Assembly (NCBI GenBank): GCA_020721975.1
Contig: DYLR01000006.1
Location: 1-32,110 of the forward strand
Reading direction: 5' to 3'
Length of the DNA: 32,110 nucleotides
Source of the DNA: Blastopirellula marina
GTDB lineage: Bacteria > Planctomycetota > Phycisphaerae > Sedimentisphaerales > UBA12454
In this document: positions 9,638 through 20,056 of the stretch, piece by piece
Layout: every line of letters starts with the position of its first letter
Numbering within the stretch: position 1 is the first letter of the stretch
The notes under the pieces: model-generated
What the model saw: only the letters and a program-made list of their open reading frames with translations
The model's database searches: none
Told to the model about the DNA's origin: nothing
Translations under genes and position numbers: made by a program

Positions 9638-9827
9638 AATAATGATTTGATTTTGGCTTTCCTGTAAAGACAGAATTCCAAAATACCTGCCAAAATAACC
9701 GCTCAAAACTTGGTCTGCAATTTCATCTTGCATACAGCTTTCCAAAGTTTATTCGCGCTGTAATATGAGTTAGATATATAATATCCGGTGTGGCACAGGT
9801 ACTGTTATACGAGATGGCATTGTAGAG

Positions 9828-10820
9828 TTAGAACTGTCTGAGGAATCGCAGGTCGTTTTCAAACAGCATACGAATATCGGGTATGCTGTATTTTCGCATT
9901 GCAAGCCGTTCTATGCCGAAACCGAACGCCCAGCCGGTATATTTTTCACTGTCAATGCCGACCGCATTAAATACATTCGGGTCAACCATTCCGCAGCCGC
10001 CTATTTCCATCCACCCGTCCGATTCGTCCCTGTCTTGCCAAAGAATATCGACTTCCGCGCTTGGTTCGGTGAACGGGAAAAAGCTCGGCCTGAAACGCCA
10101 TTTTGTATCCGGGCCGAAAAAGGCATGCATAAACTGGTCGATGCTTGTGCGCAAATCAACCATGCTTACGCCTTCATCGACAACAAGCGCTTCAATCTGG
10201 TGAAACATAAACATGTGTCTGGCGTCAACGGTATCGGGGCGATAAACACGTCCCGGCGCAACGACGCGAATCGGCGGTTTACGGCTTTCCATTACGCGAA
10301 TCTGAATTGTCGAGGTCTGGCTGCGAAGCAGGGTTTTTTCATCGATATAAAAATTATCGGCAGGGTCGCGAGCGGGATGTTCCGGCGGTATATTTAAGGC
10401 CACAAAATTGTGCCATTCGTCTTCGACCTCCGGGCCGTAAGCTATCGAAAAACCCATACGCGCGAATATTTCTATCAGTTCATTTATAGTTTTTGTAATA
10501 ATATGATGCGCACCAATATCGATTGGCTCGCCCGGCAGGGTAACATCAACCAAATTTTGGATTTTGGATTTTGGATTTTGGATTGAAGACTGTGCTTGTT
10601 CAAACGCCTCGGTTATCTGCTGCTTTATGGAGTTGGCAAGCCGGCCGGCATCCTTGCGCTGCTCCGGAGGAGCCGAGCCGACCATGCCGAGCATCTGTGT
10701 GATACTGCCTTTGCGGGACAGGTACTTTATGCGGAATTCCTCGAGCTGCCGGGCATCCCGCACATCTTTAAGCTCTTTGAGAGCCTGTTCGCCAATCTGT
10801 TGAAACTGATTGATATCCAT
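9828..10820 (-). CDS. pheS: Phenylalanyl-tRNA synthetase alpha subunit
   Basis: VDVTLPGEPIDIGAHHIITKTINELIEIFARMGF, LLRSQTSTIQIRVM, FRPSFFPFTEPSAEVD, FGFGIERLAMRKYSIPDIRMLFENDLRFLRQF. Confidence 0.97.
   Translation of the reverse strand: MDINQFQQIGEQALKELKDVRDARQLEEFRIKYLSRKGSITQMLGMVGSAPPEQRKDAGRLANSIKQQITEAFEQAQSSIQNPKSKIQNLVDVTLPGEPIDIGAHHIITKTINELIEIFARMGFSIAYGPEVEDEWHNFVALNIPPEHPARDPADNFYIDEKTLLRSQTSTIQIRVMESRKPPIRVVAPGRVYRPDTVDARHMFMFHQIEALVVDEGVSMVDLRTSIDQFMHAFFGPDTKWRFRPSFFPFTEPSAEVDILWQDRDESDGWMEIGGCGMVDPNVFNAVGIDSEKYTGWAFGFGIERLAMRKYSIPDIRMLFENDLRFLRQF
10554..10588 (+). repeat. GGATTTT-type array, locus C, inside pheS
   Basis: Four tandem attttgg units (10554-10581) then attgaag; translated antisense as SIQNPKSKIQN in PheS. 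Confidence 0.9.
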
Positions 10821-10831
10821 ATAAACAGGCG

Positions 10832-11191
10832 TTATATTTTCATCGCTTGTTTTACCCTGTCAATAATCAGGTCAAACGCAGCAGCATCGGCAATGGCTAT
10901 TTCACTAAGCATCTTGCGGTTAAGAAGTATATTGGCCTTTTTCAATCCGTTGATAAGCCGGCTGTAATTGAGACCTCTTTCCCTGCATGCAGCGCTGAGA
11001 CGAACAATCCACATTGCACGGAATTGACGCTTCTTGCGTTTTCTGCCGATACGCGAATAGACAAGTCCGCTGGTTACGGCCTCTTTGGCCTGTCTGTAAT
11101 TTCTGCTTGCCGAACCCCTGCGGCCGCGGGCGTTTTTAAGTACCTTTTTGTGGGATTGACGTGTAGCTGAACCTTTTCTGACTCTTGGCAT
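10832..11191 (-). CDS. rplT: 50S ribosomal protein L20
   Basis: MPRVRKGSATRQSHKKVLKNARGRRGSASRNYRQAKEAV...RKRKKRQFRAMWIVRLSAACRERGLNYSRLINGL. Confidence 0.97.
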   Translation of the reverse strand: MPRVRKGSATRQSHKKVLKNARGRRGSASRNYRQAKEAVTSGLVYSRIGRKRKKRQFRAMWIVRLSAACRERGLNYSRLINGLKKANILLNRKMLSEIAIADAAAFDLIIDRVKQAMKI

Positions 11192-11232
11192 TGAGCTTTC
11201 CTTTCTATGATTTAAGTTATAGTTTGTAAAAT

Positions 11233-11273
11233 TCGCCGATATGAAACCGGCGATGGGTCGAACTTTTCAACCC
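11233..11273 (-). promoter_or_regulatory. Paired stem-loops in the rpmI-rplT spacer; possible L20 leader or processing structure
   Basis: Stem 11233-11238/11248-11253 (tcgccg/cggcga) and stem 11255-11262/11266-11273 (gggtcgaa/ttcaaccc, one G-U), directly 5' of rplT on the minus strand. Confidence 0.35.
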
Positions 11274-11313
11274 GTCAGGTCCGCTGCGGCAGCTCATAAG
11301 CCGGCGAACACTC

Positions 11314-11377
11314 TCGATTTTGGATTTTAGATTTTGGATTACAGATTACGGATTACGGATTTTAGATTACAGATTTA
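11314..11377 (+). repeat. GGATTTT/GGATTAC-type array, locus D
   Basis: cgattttggattttagattttggattacagattacggattacggattttagattacagattta; includes the rpmI stop codon (tta, 11375-11377). Confidence 0.85.
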
Positions 11378-11569
11378 CTCGCCGAGCAGTTCCCTTGTAC
11401 GCTTGAGAAAAACATTATCAACAAGGGCCGGATTTGTAAGGCGACGGCGATGCTTGGCGCTCTTGCCGCTCATCAAATGACCTGTGCCGGCACAATGACG
11501 CACGACCTTGCCGGTCGCTGTAACTTTAACACGTTTTTTTAGGCCCTTATGGGTCTTCTGCTTGGGCAT
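11375..11569 (-). CDS. rpmI: 50S ribosomal protein L35
   Basis: MPKQKTHKGLKKRVKVTATGKVVRHCAGTGHLMSGKSAKHRRRL, upstream of rplT on the same strand. Confidence 0.96.
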   Translation of the reverse strand: MPKQKTHKGLKKRVKVTATGKVVRHCAGTGHLMSGKSAKHRRRLTNPALVDNVFLKRTRELLGE

Positions 11570-11699
11570 AATTTATCCTTTTCTTTAAGACCTTTGCTGT
11601 CGTCAATTAAAATAGGATTTAGCATTATACTGCCCTGACATATCCGAGTCAATAGCGGCTGCAAAATTCGTCTGCCTGTACGGCAATCCTGTAAAAAAA

Positions 11700-12359
11700 T
11701 TGACAGCTTTGTTATCGACTTTGCCGCAGGCGTTGATTATAATGCTGATTGGAAATATACGCAACTGGATTGGCGTGGAGGGGCTCAGTTATCTTTATAT
11801 TGACGATGAGGCGCTGTTTGATGAAATTATAGGGGTCAATGCCGACCTGTCTGTTCAATGTGTCAGGACGGCGCTTGAAAGCGGCGCAAAATTTGATTTC
11901 GCTCATTTCTGGGAGGATATTTGTTACAAAAACGGCCCGCTCGTATCGCCATCGGTGTTTGAACGGAAGATAGTACCGCACTACAAACGCATCACCGATA
12001 TTGTGCGAAGCTACGGAATAAATATCGTTTCGCTTGACTGCGACGGAATGATAGATTCACTTATAGGCACGTGGGTTAATAACGGAGTGAACACGATGTT
12101 CCCCATCGAGGTCGGCACATGGAACGCCGAGATACGCCCGTGGCGGGAAAAGTACGGCAGGGAATTGCGGGGCGTCGGCGGTATGAACAAGACGGTTTTT
12201 GCGAGGGACAAATCTGCTGTCGATGCTGAGATTGACAAGCTGTGCCCCCTGGTTGAGCTGGGCGGATATATTCCATGCCCGGATCATCGAATTGCGCCGG
12301 ATGCCGAATGGGATAACGTGAAATATTACTGCGACCGGATGCGAAAGGTTTTCGGTTAA
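11700..12359 (+). pseudogene. Uroporphyrinogen decarboxylase/methyltransferase-family fragment lacking its N-terminal part
   Basis: RNWIGVEGLSYLYIDDEALFDEIIG, FAHFWEDICYKNGPLVSPSVFERKIVPHYKRI, VSLDCDGMIDSLIGTWVNNGVNTMFPIEVG, LGGYIPCPDHRIAPDAEWDNVKYY resemble the C-terminal part of UroD-family proteins; TTG start and in-frame stop just upstream. Confidence 0.6.
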
Positions 12360-14419
12360 TTTTCTTCGGGCTGCTGCAGCGTATTGCTCCCGTTACTTCC
12401 GGCTCGCACGGCAAGATAAAAACACCATACAAGCCCTGCGATTATCAACAATGATACACCGCCGAGCATAATATATGAAACGCCTTTGAGAGTCTGTTCA
12501 ACTTCGCTTACAGCCGGTATTTTTGCTTTGCCTGTCAACTGCACAAGCATTACTGCAATAATGGTGCTTAAAACCATTATCGACAATACACCGCTCCATC
12601 GGGCGATGCTGCTTGGAATGGCATTTGCCGCATAAGCGCGGTCCATCGCAAAATTACCCGCAATTATGCCTGCAGTGACTGCCAAAACTGATGCGACAAT
12701 CATTGCCCATTTAACCTGTGCATGCACGGCCATAGACGGCAGATTCAATGCGGCAGCAAACAGCAGAACGCTCAATATTGCCATTGCCAAAGACGCTATG
12801 CCTACCAGCCTTTCGGTTTTTCGCTGCACAGATTTCCGGGTTGTCTTATCTTCCGGCTGCAGATAAGGACTGCGATGTGCACTTGTTAGAACCGCAAGAA
12901 TCGGACATATCGCCATAATAGCCATTCCCACACAGTGCGGCAGATTCACAGAACCGTCTTTCTGAATAAAAAAGCCCAGTATCCCGCCGCCTGAAACAAA
13001 GAAATCGTCGATAATATTCCACACAAAAAGCGAACCAAGCACCACGGGAATGAAAATTCTAACAGCATAGTTCCACCATTTTCCCAGCCGCCAGTCGCTG
13101 CGGTTATTGGCGTGCAGCCGCAGGGTATCAATATTATATGCCCAGCTCAGCACGACCGCCTCAAGCAGTCCCATGAAAGTAATGCCCCATGTGCCGTTGA
13201 CAAAAGTATCAACGGTGCCGAGCCAGTTCAGTCCGCCGCGAGTTATAAACAACATACCGCTGAATATCCCTATGGCGGTCATTGCCGGCAGAACTATCGA
13301 GCGTTTCCAGCCGGTCTTGTCGATAATGGCGGCAAGGCACGACTCGGTTATGGAAAAGGCAGAATCAATGCCAAGCGTAACCAGCGCAATGAAGAATACC
13401 AAGCTGAACCAGTGAGCGTAAGGCAATTGCGCCAGGGCGTAAGGAAAGGCCACAAAAGCCAGCCCCGGCCCGCCCAGTGAAACTTTGGAAACCGGCACCG
13501 GCGAGCCTGCGGTCTGCGTAACGTGAGCCATAGCGCCAAGCGTTGCAAAAACCACTATGCCGCAAACCATACTCGTGGCAAAGTCGGACAAACATACGAT
13601 GACAGCATTGTTGTTGATGTCGCTTTTGCTGTGCAGAAAACTTGCGTATGTTATCATTACGCCGAATGCCAAACTAAGCGAAAAGAACACCTGTCCGAAG
13701 GCGACTCTCCATATAGCCGGACTTGCCAGTTGCGACCAGTCCGGGTTGAGAAAAAACGCAAGTCCCTGTGTGCTTCCCTTGAACGTAAGACCTCTAACCG
13801 CAAGAAGCAGCAGCATAAGCCACGGCAGCGGCACGGTAATCCAGACTATCCAGCCGACGAGTTTTACGCCGCGACAGATGCAAAGGTACATTGCAAGCCA
13901 TGTAATAACCAGCGGCCAGAACAGTTTCCAGTTTATCCCCCCAAGAGTATGGCTGCCGTTATACTGTAAATATTCCTTATAGAAGAAATCGCCTGCTCTG
14001 CCCACCCCTTCGATACCATGGCCGGACCATGGCAAAGCCGAGCCGGTAACAATGGCTTTTATGCTTATCCACAGAAAACTGAAGCACCACGCCAGCACTA
14101 CCGGATAGTACATAATAATCACAAATGAAAGCAGAATACCCCACCAGCCGACAAATTCCCATTTTTTGCCGACACGTCCGAATGCGTCGGGTGCGGCTTT
14201 CTGCGTGAAATGCCCGAGGCTGAATTCCAAAATCATCAGCGGTATGCCGACGACAAACATCGCCGCAATATATGGAATCAGGAACGCCGCTCCGCCGTAG
14301 TTATAAACCTTGAACGGAAAAGCCCACAAATTGCCCAGTCCGATTGCCGAGCCTATCGCAGCAAGCACAAAAGCCGCTCTGCCGCCCCAGTTCTCTCGCT
14401 GTTCCTCAAGTATTTCCAT
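12356..14419 (-). CDS. Sodium-dependent transporter, neurotransmitter:sodium symporter (NSS/SNF) family
   Basis: WGGRAAFVLAAIGSAIGLGNLWAFPFKVYNYGGAAFLIPYIAAMFVVGIPLMILEFSLGH, many hydrophobic segments. Confidence 0.93.
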   Translation of the reverse strand: MEILEEQRENWGGRAAFVLAAIGSAIGLGNLWAFPFKVYNYGGAAFLIPYIAAMFVVGIPLMILEFSLGHFTQKAAPDAFGRVGKKWEFVGWWGILLSFVIIMYYPVVLAWCFSFLWISIKAIVTGSALPWSGHGIEGVGRAGDFFYKEYLQYNGSHTLGGINWKLFWPLVITWLAMYLCICRGVKLVGWIVWITVPLPWLMLLLLAVRGLTFKGSTQGLAFFLNPDWSQLASPAIWRVAFGQVFFSLSLAFGVMITYASFLHSKSDINNNAVIVCLSDFATSMVCGIVVFATLGAMAHVTQTAGSPVPVSKVSLGGPGLAFVAFPYALAQLPYAHWFSLVFFIALVTLGIDSAFSITESCLAAIIDKTGWKRSIVLPAMTAIGIFSGMLFITRGGLNWLGTVDTFVNGTWGITFMGLLEAVVLSWAYNIDTLRLHANNRSDWRLGKWWNYAVRIFIPVVLGSLFVWNIIDDFFVSGGGILGFFIQKDGSVNLPHCVGMAIMAICPILAVLTSAHRSPYLQPEDKTTRKSVQRKTERLVGIASLAMAILSVLLFAAALNLPSMAVHAQVKWAMIVASVLAVTAGIIAGNFAMDRAYAANAIPSSIARWSGVLSIMVLSTIIAVMLVQLTGKAKIPAVSEVEQTLKGVSYIMLGGVSLLIIAGLVWCFYLAVRAGSNGSNTLQQPEEN

Positions 14420-15194
14420 TTATTTTTTGCAGGTCAAACAACTTAATAACATCCCGTTCGATAAAAGACCGAATCTTTTCGCGAGGCGCCATAGGCAGAT
14501 TTGTATCAGCCATTATTTTGCCCAGGCCAAGCAGCGTTTCAATGCATACCTGAGCCTCTGCGTTCGGCCAGTCCGAACCGAACAGCAGTTTGTCCATAAC
14601 CCCGGCCTCATAAGCCGACATTAACGTTGTATAAGCCTGCCACAGCTTGTCCGGGTGAATTGTTAAAACGGAATAAACATTGGGCTGCTTGGCAAGCAGG
14701 CCGATGGTTTCGTCGATATAAGGCCGGCCCATCGAGCCGATAATTATTTTCAAATTCGGGAACGTTCGGGCGATTTCATAAAGCAGATAAGGTCTGCCGA
14801 ATTCAAAAGCGCCCTGTGCCGACAACTGCTGGGTCAGAGAAAAAAACACCGGAAATTTCAAAGACTCGGCAATCTGATAAAACTGCATTGCCCTGCTGTG
14901 AGCGGGATGAAAATTATCTATGCAGCAGTAAAGCACAAAACCGCTGAAACTGAATTTTTCTCGCATCTGCTCAACGGCCTGCTGCGAAATGTCGTCGCAG
15001 GTCGGATTGACGGCGCCAAAACCGAACATTTTGCCGTTCTGAGAACGGATATAATCGGAAAGCGTTTTATTGGCGTTTTTTTGACCCTGACAGGCAAGAA
15101 CAAAACAGCCGTCAACCGGCTCGGCGGCCACAAAATGATCAGTATTCACGCCGTTAATATCAGGGTTCAAACGTGTCTGACAATCAATAATCAT
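14406..15194 (-). CDS. Amidohydrolase-family (TIM-barrel metal-dependent hydrolase) protein
   Basis: IDCQTRLNPD N-terminus, IIIGSMGRPYIDETIGLLAKQPNVYSVL, KLLFGSDWPNAEAQVCIE; overlaps the transporter gene start by 14 nt. Confidence 0.8.
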   Translation of the reverse strand: MIIDCQTRLNPDINGVNTDHFVAAEPVDGCFVLACQGQKNANKTLSDYIRSQNGKMFGFGAVNPTCDDISQQAVEQMREKFSFSGFVLYCCIDNFHPAHSRAMQFYQIAESLKFPVFFSLTQQLSAQGAFEFGRPYLLYEIARTFPNLKIIIGSMGRPYIDETIGLLAKQPNVYSVLTIHPDKLWQAYTTLMSAYEAGVMDKLLFGSDWPNAEAQVCIETLLGLGKIMADTNLPMAPREKIRSFIERDVIKLFDLQKINGNT

Positions 15195-15257
15195 TCAGCA
15201 ATTTATCCACAAACAGGTTATATAACTTTTTAAATCGTTAATTACGCTGTAGTAATG

Positions 15258-17981
15258 TCATTCTATAATTTTTCTGTCTGATGTCAACCATTTACACAAT
15301 TTGATTAACTCCATTGCCCAAAGCGTGAGTGAAGAAAGGGTTATCGCTATAATCCAATCGAGAATTCCTAAAGGCTGTGTCTTGAATATGACCTGGAAAA
15401 ACGGCACATAGACTACGGCCATTTGCAGCAGAAACGAAACGCAAACGGCCGCCAGCAGTTTTGTGTTTGTAAATATTCCGATTTTGAAGATTGACTGTTC
15501 CCTGCTTCTGCAATTGAACGAGTGGAAAAGCTGGCTGCACGCCAGGACTATAAAAGCCGCTGTTCTTGCCCTTTCTATACCTTCATCTTCAATAAAAAGA
15601 ACGGTACAAAACGCAGCCAGACTGCATAACGCAATAAAAGCGCCCTGAATCAGCATTGCAGATGCATTTTTGACGTTTATTACCGATTCGTTCGTCGGCC
15701 TCGGCGGCCGTTTCATTATATTCGCATCAACAGGGTCAACGCCAAGTGCAAGGGCGGGCAGGCCGTCGGTTACTAAATTCACCCAGAGAATGTGAATCGG
15801 CAAAAGCGGCACAGGCAGACCTATAAGCGAAGAGACAAACATCACGAGAATTTCGCCGGCATTGCATGACAAAAGATAATGCACGAATTTTTTGATGTTG
15901 TCGTAAATGCCTCTGCCTTCTTCCACCGCCGCCACAATCGACGCAAAATTGTCGTCGGTAACCACCATATCCGATACTTCCTTTGTTACATCCGTGCCGG
16001 TAATGCCCATCGCAACGCCTATATCGGCTTCCTTTACCGCAGGAGCGTCGTTTATGCCGTCGCCTGTCATCGCCACGATATTACCGCAGCTTCGCCATGT
16101 GCGAACCACGCGCAGCTTGTGTTCCGGCGAAACACGGGCATATACGCAGACCTTTTCCACCTTTTGTGCCAATTGCTCCTGCGGCATTTTATCAAGCTCC
16201 TCGCCGGTGAGTGCAAGAGAGTCCTCGTGGAAAAAGCCCAGCTGCCGGGCTATCGCCACAGCAGTATTTCTGTGGTCGCCGGTTATCATTACAGTTTTAA
16301 TGCCTGCCGTGAAGCACTGTGCCATTGCTTTTTTAACCTCTTCACGGGGCGGGTCAATCATGGCAATCAATCCGGCAAACGTAAGCTCGCGTTCAAGCGT
16401 TTCAGCGGTATAATTTTCGGGCATCTGTGACATACTGCGGTATGCAACGGCCAACACCCGCATCGCACGGTCGGCAAGCGAGTCATTCATTTTGAGTATA
16501 TCTGCCCTGTCCTTTTCTGTAATGCTGCGTTCAATGCCGTTTTGGATTATGCAGGTACAGTCTCCAAGCAAAACATCCGGCGCGCCTTTGACGAAGATTG
16601 CATATTCCCGACCGCTTCTGCGGATAACGGTCATTTTTTTACGTTCGGAATCGAACGGAATCTCATCGACAAACGAATATTCTTTTTCCCTGTCGGCTTT
16701 GATAATATCCGCTTTGGCGGCAGCAGTTAAAATTGCCCCTTCGGTCGGGTCGCCGGTAATTTTATAAGAGCCTGTATCGGTACGAACAAGCGACGCCCCG
16801 TTGCACAGTACGCCTGCCTGCAGCACGAACATCAGGTCGGAATAATCTGCGGCCTGTACTTTTTGACCTTTAAGCAAGAATTCGCCTTTGGGTTCATAGC
16901 CGATACCGCTTATATCAAACAGATTGCCTCCCGCCCATACGGCTTGAACGGTCATTTCATTTTTGGTCAGTGTGCCTGTCTTGTCTGAGCATATTACGGT
17001 CGCACAGCCGAGGGTCTCAACCGACGGCAGCCTGCGAATCAGGGCATTCCGCTTAATCATCCGCTGAACGCCTAATGCAAGGGAAATAGTAACCGCTGCG
17101 GGAAGTCCTTCGGGAATAGCCGCCACTGCCAGACTTACTGCCGTCAGGAATACCTCCATTATTTTCCCGCCCCTGAGAAGTTCCAGCACAAACAGCAGGC
17201 CGACCAGCACAAAACACAGATAAACAATCCATTTGCCGAATTCTTCGAGCTTTTTTTGAAGAGGCGTGGACTGATGCTCTATTTCCTGAATCATACCGGC
17301 TATTTTGCCAAGCTCGGTACGCATAGCTGTTTCCACGACCAAAACTTTTGCCTTGCCGCCGGCTATGGACGTACCCATATAGACCATATTTGCCCTGTCG
17401 GCCAAAGGCACATCTTTTTCCTGCAGCGCAACGGCGGTTTTTAATACGGGTGTTGACTCGCCCGTGAGGCTGGCCTCCTGTACGCAGAAATTGGAAGTCC
17501 CCCGCAGTACTCTGCTGTCTGCCGGGACGTTGTCGCCGGCTTCAAGCTCGACAATATCGCCGGGCACAAGTTCGCTGGATGGTATTGTAATCATCCGGCC
17601 TTGTCGCAATACCCGCGTTGTGGGACTGGCCAGCTTTTTCAGTGCTGCCAGCGATTTTTCCGCACGAAATTCCTGAATAAAACCCAAAACGGCATTGAGA
17701 ATAACTATCGCTACAATCGCACAGGAGTCAATCCATTCGCCCAATACTCCGGAAACAACGCTTGCAGCAACAAGAATCCAGACAATAAAATCTTTGAACT
17801 GGTCTAAAAATATCCGAAATGGCCCCCGTCCGGGCTTTTCCTTCAACTGATTTGGTCCGTATTGTTGCAGTCTGGCAATAGCCTGTTCGTCGGTAAGGCC
17901 TGTCGAAGAATCGGTTTGTAAAATAGAAATGACCTCTTCAGTGTTAAGCTGCCACCAGTTGTTGTGAACTTCCGTGCTCAT
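15258..17981 (-). CDS. Cation-translocating P-type ATPase, calcium-transporter-like (type II)
   Basis: [18 protein letters not shown] phosphorylation motif, [41 protein letters not shown]-terminal cation ATPase domain. Confidence 0.95.
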   Translation of the reverse strand: MSTEVHNNWWQLNTEEVISILQTDSSTGLTDEQAIARLQQYGPNQLKEKPGRGPFRIFLDQFKDFIVWILVAASVVSGVLGEWIDSCAIVAIVILNAVLGFIQEFRAEKSLAALKKLASPTTRVLRQGRMITIPSSELVPGDIVELEAGDNVPADSRVLRGTSNFCVQEASLTGESTPVLKTAVALQEKDVPLADRANMVYMGTSIAGGKAKVLVVETAMRTELGKIAGMIQEIEHQSTPLQKKLEEFGKWIVYLCFVLVGLLFVLELLRGGKIMEVFLTAVSLAVAAIPEGLPAAVTISLALGVQRMIKRNALIRRLPSVETLGCATVICSDKTGTLTKNEMTVQAVWAGGNLFDISGIGYEPKGEFLLKGQKVQAADYSDLMFVLQAGVLCNGASLVRTDTGSYKITGDPTEGAILTAAAKADIIKADREKEYSFVDEIPFDSERKKMTVIRRSGREYAIFVKGAPDVLLGDCTCIIQNGIERSITEKDRADILKMNDSLADRAMRVLAVAYRSMSQMPENYTAETLERELTFAGLIAMIDPPREEVKKAMAQCFTAGIKTVMITGDHRNTAVAIARQLGFFHEDSLALTGEELDKMPQEQLAQKVEKVCVYARVSPEHKLRVVRTWRSCGNIVAMTGDGINDAPAVKEADIGVAMGITGTDVTKEVSDMVVTDDNFASIVAAVEEGRGIYDNIKKFVHYLLSCNAGEILVMFVSSLIGLPVPLLPIHILWVNLVTDGLPALALGVDPVDANIMKRPPRPTNESVINVKNASAMLIQGAFIALCSLAAFCTVLFIEDEGIERARTAAFIVLACSQLFHSFNCRSREQSIFKIGIFTNTKLLAAVCVSFLLQMAVVYVPFFQVIFKTQPLGILDWIIAITLSSLTLWAMELIKLCKWLTSDRKIIE

Positions 17982-18169
17982 TATTGTTATTCTTTCAGTA
18001 ATTTTTTTTGATTATGAATAAAATTATTTGATTTTGCAACAATAACCGAAAAAAAATTAACTGCCGCGTTATTTTATTCTTTACCAAAAATGATTGCCGG
18101 CACATCTCATTGCCGATAATATACCTATATAGAATTGAATTTCACTATTTTTGATATAACGGAGCTTAT

Positions 18170-18997
18170 ATGGACGAAAATAAAAAACAGGAACAGCTCG
18201 TCGAGACCACCGATTATCTTGAGGCCATTGACGCAATGCGAAGTATGAAAAATCTGATGTTTTTTGCAGCGGTTATTGGTTTGCTGCTGCTTCAGTGTGC
18301 GTTTTGGCTGGTTCATTTGGGGCATGTTGAAATGCCCGGAGCAAATGGCGATAACCTTTGTGCTGACAGCAGGTTGAACGTATCTGCGAACATTGCCGGT
18401 CTTCCATTTATTCAGCTTTCGGTACCCGCCCCGGCGATAGATGAAACCAACACGCCCACCCTGAAAGAGAAGATAGCTCAGATAGCCGGCAAAATCACAG
18501 GCGAGCCGAACGTGCCATCCGAACCCAATAAGGCCGATGTTAAAACAGATGTAAACAAGCCGCTGATACCCGTTAAGACTATTAAAATAAAATATCAGCA
18601 TATTGTAATTGCCGTAAAAATCCTCAATTTTGTGGTACTGCTTTGCACAGTGACATATACGGCAATATTGGGAATGATATTGAAGATATCTCTTGTGAGC
18701 AGACTGGGCGGCATAAGCCATATTACCCGTGCGGTTTTTTGGGGGTTGCTGGCAGTGATATTGATTCTTCCCTGGCAGGCTGCGTTTAACGGCGTGATAG
18801 CCGGTGCAATATGGCTGCCCGGCGAACTGCTGGCCAGCGTCAGGGCGGTTGATACAAATGAAACAGCCGCACGGATAATGGTTTATCTGCGTTTCACGGG
18901 ATACAGTCTTTTCGTATTGCTGGCGCTGGTATTTTCGCAGTTGCGGGCGTCAAGGTGGTCGGCGGCTTCACTGCGAAGACTGGGAATTGCGGAATGA
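18170..18997 (+). CDS. Hypothetical multi-pass membrane protein
   Basis: Four or more hydrophobic stretches (LMFFAAVIGLLLLQCAFWLV, IVIAVKILNFVVLLCTVTYTAILGMILKI, AVFWGLLAVILILPW, YSLFVLLALVFS). No family recognised. Confidence 0.75.
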   Translation: MDENKKQEQLVETTDYLEAIDAMRSMKNLMFFAAVIGLLLLQCAFWLVHLGHVEMPGANGDNLCADSRLNVSANIAGLPFIQLSVPAPAIDETNTPTLKEKIAQIAGKITGEPNVPSEPNKADVKTDVNKPLIPVKTIKIKYQHIVIAVKILNFVVLLCTVTYTAILGMILKISLVSRLGGISHITRAVFWGLLAVILILPWQAAFNGVIAGAIWLPGELLASVRAVDTNETAARIMVYLRFTGYSLFVLLALVFSQLRASRWSAASLRRLGIAE

Positions 18998-19902
18998 CCC
19001 GGCAAATCGGTTTCATCGGTCTGGGCATAATGGGCGGGCCTATGGCGATGAATCTGCTTAAAGCGGGTTATCGTCTTGTCGTCAACAGCAGAACAAAAAT
19101 CAAGGCGCAGGCTGTGCTTGACGCAGGCGCCGTATGGGCGGACAGTGCTGCACAGGTTGCGGAAAATAATCAGATAATTCTCATCTGTGTGCCGGATACG
19201 CCGGATGTGGAAAAAGTTCTGCTCGGCAGCAAAGGCGTTATAACAACAGCCCGCCCCGGCACAATCTGCGTTGACCATTCCACCATTTCGCCAAAACAAA
19301 CACAAATTATGGCCCGGCAGCTTGAACAAAAGCAAATCACATTGCTCGATGCTCCGATTAGCGGCGGACAAATCGGAGCAATAGAAGCAAAGCTGTCGAT
19401 TATGGTCGGCGGACCGGCAGATGCTCTCGAAAAAGTCAGGCCGGTATTGCAGACTATCGGCAGAAATATTGTGCATTGCGGTTCCAGCGGCAGCGGCCAG
19501 ATGACCAAATTAGCCAATCAAATTATGGTTATACATACTGTTATGAGCATTGCCGAGGGGCTGGCATTTGCGGAAAAAGCAGGGCTGAATCTGCAAACTA
19601 CCTTTGACGCAACTTCGTCTGGTGCGGCATCGAGTGCATCGCTTAAAAATCTTGGACCGAAAATTATTGCCGGCGATATGAAACCCGCCTTTATGGTCGA
19701 TTTGCAGTTAAAGGATTTACGGCTTGTGCTGGAATGTGCCGAGGAGATGAAGCAGCCTTTGCCGGGTGTGGCTTTGGCAAAACAGCTTTTGACAGTATTA
19801 CAGGCGCAGGGTCGCGGCGGCGACGGAACTCAGGCAATGATTGACGTTATTCGCGGCCTGGGCAGAAAAAGCACGTTTCATTTTAACAGTGGCTTATTTT
19901 AG
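18994..19902 (+). CDS. NAD(P)-dependent beta-hydroxyacid dehydrogenase (2-hydroxy-3-oxopropionate reductase-like)
   Basis: IGFIGLGIMGGPMAMNLLKAGY, DHSTISPKQTQ, LDAPISGGQIGAIEAKLSIMVGG, LANQIMV; ATGA overlap with the preceding gene. Confidence 0.92.
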   Translation: MTRQIGFIGLGIMGGPMAMNLLKAGYRLVVNSRTKIKAQAVLDAGAVWADSAAQVAENNQIILICVPDTPDVEKVLLGSKGVITTARPGTICVDHSTISPKQTQIMARQLEQKQITLLDAPISGGQIGAIEAKLSIMVGGPADALEKVRPVLQTIGRNIVHCGSSGSGQMTKLANQIMVIHTVMSIAEGLAFAEKAGLNLQTTFDATSSGAASSASLKNLGPKIIAGDMKPAFMVDLQLKDLRLVLECAEEMKQPLPGVALAKQLLTVLQAQGRGGDGTQAMIDVIRGLGRKSTFHFNSGLF

Positions 19903-20056
19903 AGCCTATCCGAATAACCGGCTTTATTGCGGCCGGTTGCAATAGTCCGATGCCTGCGTTGTCGGCCAAAAATGTCATCTTAATTTACCAGTCTTTTAAC
20001 GCCAAAGCAGGACTATCATTGCAATATTTAGCGATGTCAATAGCCGGCATTTTGCC

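Noticed and set aside
15879-16430. Plus-strand ORFs of 168-183 aa opposite the P-type ATPase
   Set aside because: Antisense to conserved ATPase motifs; shadow ORFs in GC-rich coding sequence.
19903-19945. Hairpin aaccggctttattgcggccggtt as an intrinsic terminator or IS end (gagcctatccgaataacc)
   Set aside because: No T-run follows, and I cannot find a matching opposite end or transposase nearby.
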